From: an uncultured Prevotellaceae bacterium
GTDB taxonomy: Bacteria; Bacteroidota; Bacteroidia; Bacteroidales; Muribaculaceae
Assembly: GCA_937904375.1 (NCBI GenBank)
Contig: CALDIG010000197.1
Span: forward strand, 1 to 10,721
Direction of reading: 5' to 3'
Length of the DNA stretch: 10,721 nucleotides
Below are positions 6,058 to 10,721 of the stretch, in pieces (position 1 is the stretch's first letter; each line of letters starts with the position of its first letter). The position numbers were made by a program, and so were the translations under genes. Below the pieces are notes generated by a model that was not told where the DNA came from, made no database searches, and worked only from the letters and a program-made list of their open reading frames with translations.

Positions 6058-7497
6058 ATGTCGTTTAATTCTATAGAATTCATCATTTTCTTGCCAATAG
6101 TTTTTTTGCTCTACTGGTTTGTGTTCAAGAGAACCAGAAAGCAGAACATGCTCATCGTGGCGGCAAGTTATATGTTCTATGGATGGTGGGACTGGAGGTT
6201 CTTGATACTGATTGCCGTAACATCGCTTTGTAGCTACGCGAGCGGTTTGCTGATTGAGCGATGGGAAGGCCGTCGCCGGTGGCAAAAAGCCACAAGTGCC
6301 GCCAATATAGTCCTTAACATTTCGATACTGGCGGTTTTCAAGTATTATAACTTCTTCATTAACAGCCTTAACGGTGTGTTTTCAGCACTGGGCATGACGC
6401 TTGACTGGCCCACCGCCAGCATCATCCTACCGGTTGGAATTAGTTTCTACACCTTTCAGGCGTTGAGCTATTCCATAGATGTTTACCGAAAAAAGATAGA
6501 CCCCGAGCGCGACATTGTGGCGTTCTTTGCTTTCATCAGTTTCTTTCCGCAGCTTGTGGCGGGTCCCATTGAACGGGCCACCAATTTACTCCCGCAGTTT
6601 GTCAAGCCTCGCACCTTTGACTACAACAAGGCGGTAGATGGCTGCCGCCAGATATTGTGGGGATTCTTCAAGAAACTTATCATTGCCGACTCTTGTGCCG
6701 AGATTGTGAATGAAGTATGGGGCAACTATGCCCAGTATTCCGCTCTCAGCTTATTGATTTGCAGTATATTGTTTTCGTTTCAAATTTATTGTGACTTCTC
6801 GGGTTATAGCGACATAGCAATAGGGTGCGCCAGGTTGTTTGGAATTAATTTAACGAGAAACTTCAACATCCCCTATCTCTCCCGAAGCCTGCCGGAGTTC
6901 TGGCGCCGATGGCACATAACATTGATGTCGTGGTTCCGCGACTACGTTTATTTCCCCATGGGCGGAAGCAGAAGGGGCTTGCTAAGAACTGTGTTCAACA
7001 CCTTTGTGGTGTTTTTCATTAGCGGTCTGTGGCATGGAGCAGATTGGTCGTTTGTGCTATGGGGACTCTTTCATGCGGCATTCATCTCTCTGTATCGTTT
7101 TTTGCCTTCTAGAGGCAAGTTTGAGCACAACGTAGGCCACAACCGACTGCTGCCCTCGGTCAGGGAGTTTGCAATGATAGTGTTCACATTCTTCGTCGTC
7201 ACGGTGGGGTGGATATTGTTCCGCGCGCCAAACATCACCATGGCGATTGACTTTATGAGACACCTATGCGACAAGTCGTTATTGTGCTTCGACAACACTA
7301 TTGGCACATGGCCATTGATAATGGGCTTGGGGCTTATGGTTGTGGAATGGATACAACGCGACAAGCAGCATGCGATGCAACTGTCGGGAAAGGTTTTCGC
7401 CAGACGATGGGTTAGGTGGGTACTTTATGTGCTAATTGCCATGTACACACTGCTGTGGCATGAATCAAGTCAGGTTTTCATTTACTTCCAATTCTGA
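6058..7497 (+). CDS. MBOAT family O-acyltransferase, AlgI/DltB-like
   Basis: A 479-residue multi-pass inner-membrane protein of the MBOAT family, AlgI branch. It is expected to pass an acyl group, usually acetyl, across the membrane for O-acylation of a glycan or other envelope polymer. Family landmarks in order are YGWWDWRFL (41-49), PVGISFYTFQALSYSIDVYR (125-144), FFPQLVAGPIER (162-173), YCDFSGYSDIAIG (244-256), PEFWRRWHITLMSWFRDYVY (279-298, with H286) and SGLWHGADW (322-330). H326 is the conserved MBOAT histidine required in AlgI and DltB. The length is normal, and the last residues are aromatic (IYFQF). The start is ATG at 6058. The SGNH-like gene follows 8 nt after the stop, the usual two-gene arrangement (compare AlgI with AlgX/AlgJ, PatA with PatB, DltB with DltD). 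No polysaccharide synthesis genes adjoin it, so the acceptor is unknown. Confidence 0.93.
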   Translation: MSFNSIEFIIFLPIVFLLYWFVFKRTRKQNMLIVAASYMFYGWWDWRFLILIAVTSLCSYASGLLIERWEGRRRWQKATSAANIVLNISILAVFKYYNFFINSLNGVFSALGMTLDWPTASIILPVGISFYTFQALSYSIDVYRKKIDPERDIVAFFAFISFFPQLVAGPIERATNLLPQFVKPRTFDYNKAVDGCRQILWGFFKKLIIADSCAEIVNEVWGNYAQYSALSLLICSILFSFQIYCDFSGYSDIAIGCARLFGINLTRNFNIPYLSRSLPEFWRRWHITLMSWFRDYVYFPMGGSRRGLLRTVFNTFVVFFISGLWHGADWSFVLWGLFHAAFISLYRFLPSRGKFEHNVGHNRLLPSVREFAMIVFTFFVVTVGWILFRAPNITMAIDFMRHLCDKSLLCFDNTIGTWPLIMGLGLMVVEWIQRDKQHAMQLSGKVFARRWVRWVLYVLIAMYTLLWHESSQVFIYFQF

Positions 7498-7505
7498 ATC
7501 CCGCT

Positions 7506-8432
7506 ATGAAACGCTTTTTGAAATACTCCGCAATAATTGTAGCTATCATTATTCTATTGCTGGGATGCTGTGAAATCATAGTGCGCCACATCCCCAACTC
7601 CTATACAGAGAAGAACGACTGGATGATGAGACATGGCAGTAGTGTTAGAACACTCATTACCGGCAATTCACATACTTATTACGCCATAAAACCCGATGCG
7701 ATTGGCGATAGCGTCTTCAACATTGCTAATGTATCGCAAAACCCTGAGTACGATTACTTACTACTAACCAAATTTGAGCCAAGGCTCACTAATCTCAAGA
7801 ACCTGATTGTCATTATTGATGAGGACAATATTTTTGAGCCTCCTCTTGAGGATAATAAGGAGTGGTTCAGAGCCATATACTACAAGATTTATTACGGCAT
7901 AGACAAGCACGGCGATTTCTCAAAATACAATTTTGAGATTTCAAACTTTCCCAGATTCACTCTAAAGATTCAAAAATCTTTTAATAACCTCCTCACTAAC
8001 AGCAGCTCTCACGACTGCGACAGCTTGGGCTGGGGATGCATCTTTACTGCGCCCGAACGCTTCGACTCCACCGAGATGACAAACAAAGCGATATCCACCG
8101 AGGAGTCTCACCACTGCCAAAACTGGGACAACGTGGACTACAACGTGCAATATCTTAACAAGATAGGTGAGTGGTGCAAGCACCACAATGTCAATATTAT
8201 TGTAATCACCACTCCCATGTGGAGGGAGTATGTCGATATGATTGACAGCCGGCAGCTCACTGTCATGTATGATGTGATAAACACCTTTACCCGCAAGTAT
8301 AACGCGACCTACAAGGATTACCTGCGTGACCCACGTTTCATGGGCCGTGATTTTCGTGACCCCGATCACCTCTCCGACTTGGGCGCCGAAAAATTCTCAC
8401 AAATTCTAAAGCAAGATTTCCCCGAGTTGTAA
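7506..8432 (+). CDS. Membrane-anchored SGNH/GDSL-like protein, MBOAT partner
   Basis: A 308-residue protein with one N-terminal hydrophobic segment (about 7-26) and a periplasmic domain. ITGNSHTYYAI (51-61) resembles SGNH block I, with S55 in GNSH as the likely nucleophile. RDPDHLSDLGAEKF (284-297) gives the DxxH of block V, with D285 and H288, completing a Ser-Asp-His triad. The middle region is poorly conserved, as is usual for DltD, AlgX and PatB-type partners. LLGC (18-21) resembles a lipobox with Leu at -2, so it could be either a lipoprotein or a signal-anchored protein. With the MBOAT protein 8 nt upstream it probably completes O-acylation of an extracytoplasmic glycan by taking the acyl group onto S55 and passing it to the acceptor. 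Esterase activity is the alternative. Catalytic residues are visible; the acceptor and acyl group are inferred. Confidence 0.82.
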   Translation: MKRFLKYSAIIVAIIILLLGCCEIIVRHIPNSYTEKNDWMMRHGSSVRTLITGNSHTYYAIKPDAIGDSVFNIANVSQNPEYDYLLLTKFEPRLTNLKNLIVIIDEDNIFEPPLEDNKEWFRAIYYKIYYGIDKHGDFSKYNFEISNFPRFTLKIQKSFNNLLTNSSSHDCDSLGWGCIFTAPERFDSTEMTNKAISTEESHHCQNWDNVDYNVQYLNKIGEWCKHHNVNIIVITTPMWREYVDMIDSRQLTVMYDVINTFTRKYNATYKDYLRDPRFMGRDFRDPDHLSDLGAEKFSQILKQDFPEL

Positions 8433-8524
8433 CCTTAAAATTTGAGCAAATTCTGGTCTTGTAAAAAAGTGCCTCGGGACTGTACTGTTTTCCGCAATGA
8501 GACACCAGAAGAGAGCGCACAATT

Positions 8525-8577
8525 TTGCGTCGAAGACGCTGGATGGGTCGAAGACCAACTCTGCGTCTTCGACGCAA
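8525..8577. repeat. 15-bp inverted repeat with a third core in the loop
   Basis: TTGCGTCGAAGACGC at 8525-8539 is the exact reverse complement of 8563-8577, with a 23-nt loop. The 9-bp core GTCGAAGAC occurs at 8529 and 8547, and inverted at 8565, exactly 18 bp apart each time. It could be a long RNA hairpin, a REP-like element or a spaced protein-binding site. It is about 90 nt past the SGNH stop and lacks a T-run, so it is not a canonical terminator. Confidence 0.8.
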
Positions 8578-8661
8578 TTGACACAACAATCTGTCTTTCA
8601 GGATATTCCGACTTATTGACGAACATCGATATAAATGAATCAGTCGCAAAAATGTTCAAGT

Positions 8662-8710
8662 AAAAAAACAAGGTGCTGAAGATTTCTCAAAATCAGCACC
8701 TTGCGCTTTT
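8662..8710. terminator. Strong stem-loop, probable bidirectional terminator
   Basis: An 11-bp perfect stem (CAAGGTGCTGA at 8669-8679 with TCAGCACCTTG at 8693-8703) and a 13-nt loop. Seven A residues precede it (8662-8668), giving T7 on the minus strand, and CGCTTTT follows on the plus strand. It would end the MBOAT-SGNH transcript on the plus strand. It is better formed for the minus strand, although no minus-strand gene lies just beyond it in this window. Confidence 0.75.
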
Positions 8711-8716
8711 AAGCCA

Positions 8717-8742
8717 GTACCCAGAGCCGATAATGTACCCAG
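8717..8742 (+). repeat. GTACCCAG direct repeat, 18-bp spacing
   Basis: GTACCCAG occurs at 8717-8724 and 8735-8742, just past the terminator and 180 nt before the integrase. It could be part of an attachment site or chance. The 18-bp step equals that of the GTCGAAGAC cores upstream, which may be coincidence. Confidence 0.4.
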
Positions 8743-8801
8743 CAAACAACAATAACCAAGAGAAACTAACAATAAAGAAAATCAGCCTATTAAGTTGCCT
8801 A

Positions 8802-8876
8802 TATTTTCACTTGATTTCATAAAAAAGACCTTATTTTGACAAAATTTGCTTATTGGTTGCTTATTGAGTGAAAATA
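8802..8876. repeat. 10-bp inverted repeat upstream of the integrase
   Basis: TATTTTCACT at 8802-8811 is the exact reverse complement of AGTGAAAATA at 8867-8876. The 55 bp between them contain the tandem TTGCTTATTG pair. The arrangement suggests a binding region for recombinase or regulator at the element end, overlapping the integrase promoter. Confidence 0.6.
8846..8866 (+). repeat. Tandem TTGCTTATTG, 11-bp period
   Basis: TTGCTTATTG occurs at 8846-8855 and 8857-8866, one helical turn apart. It overlaps the likely -33 element of the integrase promoter. It is a candidate operator or recombinase arm-type site; no binding data exist here. Confidence 0.6.
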
Positions 8877-8890
8877 AAGTATTACCTTTG
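8857..8890 (+). promoter_or_regulatory. Integrase promoter
   Basis: The -7 box TACCTTTG (8883-8890) matches TAnnTTTG. TTG at 8857-8859 (23-nt gap) or 8864-8866 (16-nt gap) could be the -33 element. Both TTGs lie in the second unit of the tandem repeat, so anything bound there would affect transcription. The leader to the ATG at 8923 would be about 25-28 nt. Confidence 0.55.
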
Positions 8891-8922
8891 CAAAGCAAAA
8901 GAAACAAAAAGCAATAAAGACA

Positions 8923-10164
8923 ATGGCAACCAAAAAGAATTACAGGGCTAACAATACCTATCTAATTGAGGGTGCAAGTGGCGATAACCCCAAACTATTT
9001 GCACAGGTATTGAGTGACGGTAGAGAGAGCCTATATTTGGAGTTTTATTTAGGCTATACCGAGGCGGTGAGCAAGAGCGGTAACACTTACAAGAAAGTGA
9101 ACCGCCAAACCGAGCGTTTGGGGCTTTACCTGTGGCAAGCACCAAGAACCCCGATTGAGCGACAGCAAAACAAAGAAACGTTAGCCCTCGCCAAAAAGAT
9201 ACGTTATGAGCGTGGGCAAGAGTTGTTAGAGAGCAATGAGGGTTACAGGCTGGCAAAGCCCAAAGACATTGATTTTATTGCTTACTTTCAATCCTACATT
9301 GAGAGTTACACCAAGAAAGACATTAGAATGATTGAAATTGCTTTGCACCGCTTTCAAGATTTTTTGAGAGATACCGCCGAGTACAAGAAATTTCAAAAGC
9401 ATATCACACCCCAGCAAATAAGCCGTGAAATGATGTTGACCTTTACCGAGTACCTGCAAAGTAGGAGTATAGGCGAGGGGGCGAGAGGCATATTTGCACG
9501 CTTTAAGAAAGTCTATAAAAGTTGTGGGGTTAAGTACAAGTTTAACTATACCGAGCCGTTTACCGATGTTGACGGCAAAACGATAAGCATTAAGGTTGAC
9601 GATAACCAATTAAGAAAAGAAATTTTGTCGCTTGATGAGATTGCACAATTAGCCTCAACACACTATGACAATGAGAACCCCAATATTAGGCGTGCTTTCC
9701 TGTTTTGCCTCTATACAGGATTGAGATTTTGTGATGTGAAAGACCTTACATTTACAAACGTGGATTTTGCCAACCGCCTGTTAAAGTTTGAGCAAAACAA
9801 GACCAAAGGACACAGCGTTAACAGCGGTGTAGTGATACCGCTTGATGAAACCCACCTAAAACTAATTGGCGAGCCGTCACAGCCCGATAACAGGGGCGAG
9901 GTTATATTTCCCTTACCGAGTTATGAAATGTGCCTAAAAGCCCTCAAAAGGTGGGTTAAACGTGCTGGAATTTCCAAGCATATTAGTTGGCATTGTGCAA
10001 GACACAGTTTTGCCGTGAATATCTTGAACAATGGGGCTAATATTAAGACCGTGGCGAGCCTGTTAGGTCACAGCGGTTTGAAACACACCGAGAAATATAC
10101 AAGAGCGGTTGACAGCCTAAAACAACAGGCGATTGCCAGCCTACCAGCGTTAAATATTGATTGA
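8923..10164 (+). CDS. Tyrosine recombinase (site-specific integrase)
   Basis: A 413-residue phage/transposon-type integrase that cuts and rejoins DNA at attachment sites. The N-terminal part (about 1-105) has the beta-rich arm-binding look of Bacteroidota integrases, with many Lys and Arg. A helical core-binding domain runs from about 115 to 225, and the catalytic domain from about 235 to 400. Catalytic residues are R268 in YTGLRFCDV, a Lys at 293 or 295 in the NKTKGHS hairpin, H357 and R360 in WHCARHSF, H383 in LLGHSG, and the nucleophile Y392 in TEKYTRAVD. The set is complete and the length normal, so it should be active. ATG at 8923 is 33 nt after the -7 box. The next gene starts 3 nt after its stop, so the two are probably co-transcribed. 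The target site cannot be named; no tRNA adjoins the gene. Confidence 0.95.
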   Translation: MATKKNYRANNTYLIEGASGDNPKLFAQVLSDGRESLYLEFYLGYTEAVSKSGNTYKKVNRQTERLGLYLWQAPRTPIERQQNKETLALAKKIRYERGQELLESNEGYRLAKPKDIDFIAYFQSYIESYTKKDIRMIEIALHRFQDFLRDTAEYKKFQKHITPQQISREMMLTFTEYLQSRSIGEGARGIFARFKKVYKSCGVKYKFNYTEPFTDVDGKTISIKVDDNQLRKEILSLDEIAQLASTHYDNENPNIRRAFLFCLYTGLRFCDVKDLTFTNVDFANRLLKFEQNKTKGHSVNSGVVIPLDETHLKLIGEPSQPDNRGEVIFPLPSYEMCLKALKRWVKRAGISKHISWHCARHSFAVNILNNGANIKTVASLLGHSGLKHTEKYTRAVDSLKQQAIASLPALNID

Positions 10165-10167
10165 GTT

Positions 10168-10721
10168 ATGGAGAAAGTGATTTTAAGGCTTATCGGCGAT
10201 TTAAGCACATTGCTTGATTGTCCTAATCCGTGGGTTGAGAGGTTGGCCGATTATGAGCCACTTCCAACGGAAACGATAAAAACGCTTGACAATGAATTGC
10301 CAAACCTTTTGCCATATTGCAAGCGAGTGAACGTTAGCCCCGAGGTTAAAGTGTTGATGAACCTTTTAGCCGAGGTTATTAACAAATATGGGGCTACAAG
10401 CGGCGTTAGCCCTTATCGATACAGCGGTTACACCGTCAACGCTTTTGCTGACACAACAAGAGAGATTGAAGAAACCTGTATATACAGCCTCGACCAAGAT
10501 TTAGCCAACAGTTGTAAGCCGTGGTTATATTGGTTATATCAATACTTCCCACCCCAAGCGAGTGAGGGTGTAGATGAGTTGCCCACAGTCGAATTACAAG
10601 AACTGCCAACCGAGATAGACACCGAGCAAGCGAGGAAATATTTTGCAAGAGCGGTTGCAGCTGGCTTGATGAGCGAGCAATTTGAGTGGCTGGCAAGTCA
10701 ATCCCTGTTAGCGTGTTTTTG
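10168..10721 (+). CDS. Element-encoded protein of unknown function (partial)
   Basis: An open frame from ATG 10168 runs off the window after 184 codons with no stop. It starts 3 nt past the integrase stop. The product looks soluble, acidic and helical, with no signal peptide or membrane segment. Its beginning is MEKVILRLIGDLSTLLDCPN. Residues 158-175 (YFARAVAAGLMSEQFEWL) followed by LACF resemble a short C-terminal motif that I associate with hypothetical proteins of Bacteroidota mobile elements, found next to integrases and regulators; this is recollection, not a search. Codon use (many TTA, TTG, GAG and GTT) matches the integrase and differs from the chromosomal genes. The reading frame is convincing; the function is unknown. 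Confidence 0.78.
   Translation, partial: MEKVILRLIGDLSTLLDCPNPWVERLADYEPLPTETIKTLDNELPNLLPYCKRVNVSPEVKVLMNLLAEVINKYGATSGVSPYRYSGYTVNAFADTTREIEETCIYSLDQDLANSCKPWLYWLYQYFPPQASEGVDELPTVELQELPTEIDTEQARKYFARAVAAGLMSEQFEWLASQSLLACF

Larger units (their letters stand above)
8433..8922. other. Gene-free, structured intergenic region
   Basis: About 490 bases between the SGNH-like gene and the integrase. The first part (to about 8703) holds a long hairpin and a strong stem-loop, and both strands carry short reading frames starting at TTG that I do not accept as genes. The second part (8704-8922) is AT-rich and holds short direct and inverted repeats and the integrase promoter. No tRNA, rRNA or known riboswitch is seen. 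The mobile-element boundary most likely lies within this region. Confidence 0.7.
8704..10721. mobile_element. Left end of an integrated mobile element (boundary uncertain)
   Basis: A tyrosine recombinase gene and a following small gene, both with more AT-rich codon choice than genes at 1-8432, suggest one end of an integrative element or prophage that continues past the window. The start given is only the first base after the terminator stem. No second att copy is in view, so the true junction could lie anywhere in about 8433-8920. Confidence 0.45.

Noticed and set aside
8442..8663. Plus-strand 73-codon frame starting at TTG
   Set aside because: It has a rare start, no promoter and no recognisable domain, and it overlaps open frames on the opposite strand and the long inverted repeat. 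It is more likely repeat or decayed sequence.
8435..8671. Minus-strand 78-codon frame starting at TTG
   Set aside because: It begins in the A-run of the terminator and has no domain. I had a vague sense of having seen similar translated fragments in gut Bacteroidota, but cannot support it.
8717..8742. 3' end of a tRNA gene as the integration site
   Set aside because: No T-arm (GGTTCGAATCC-like), acceptor pairing or cloverleaf is visible here or elsewhere in the window.

Overview
The window looks like a chromosomal segment of a Bacteroidota bacterium, probably a gut Bacteroidales near Prevotella or Muribaculaceae. The evidence is promoters of the TTTG/TAnnTTTG type, no clear Shine-Dalgarno sequences, a bacterial GH3-family acyl-adenylase, a dockerin-bearing GH18 protein, and purine-rich minirepeats with palindromic repeats between genes. 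The placement rests on family and motif recognition; I had no database to check it against.

Layout. (1) 61-3213, plus strand: an LTA-synthase-like membrane protein of the sulfatase/alkaline phosphatase superfamily, followed 3 nt later by a secreted dockerin-GH18 glycosidase. (2) 5881-3307, minus strand: a GH3-family adenylase, ribonuclease HII (rnhB) and a NUDIX hydrolase, probably one operon starting from a promoter at 5933-5964. (3) 6058-8432, plus strand, divergent from the GH3 gene: an MBOAT O-acyltransferase and a membrane-anchored SGNH-like protein, a typical pair for O-acylating an envelope or secreted glycan. (4) 8433-8922: about 490 bases with no convincing gene but dense structure (a long hairpin, a terminator, and direct and inverted repeats upstream of an integrase). 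(5) 8923 to the end: a tyrosine recombinase and a second gene that runs off the window, read as one end of an integrated mobile element with more AT-rich codon use.

The chromosomal genes share an envelope and glycan theme: phospho-headgroup or glycerophosphate transfer, glycan hydrolysis and glycan acylation. RnhB and the NUDIX protein are housekeeping genes for genome integrity. The most distinctive structure is a dispersed 20-bp palindrome (core GGACAAGGCATGCCTTGTCC) at 47-66, 3276-3295 and 5876-5895. In two unrelated genes, on opposite strands, the best available start codon is a TTG at the same place inside this palindrome. The third copy looks like a terminator. A 25-bp tandem repeat inside the LTA-synthase-like gene is a candidate frame-switching (phase-variable) tract. 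I see no complete new defence or other system in this window; any cargo of the mobile element would lie beyond its right edge.
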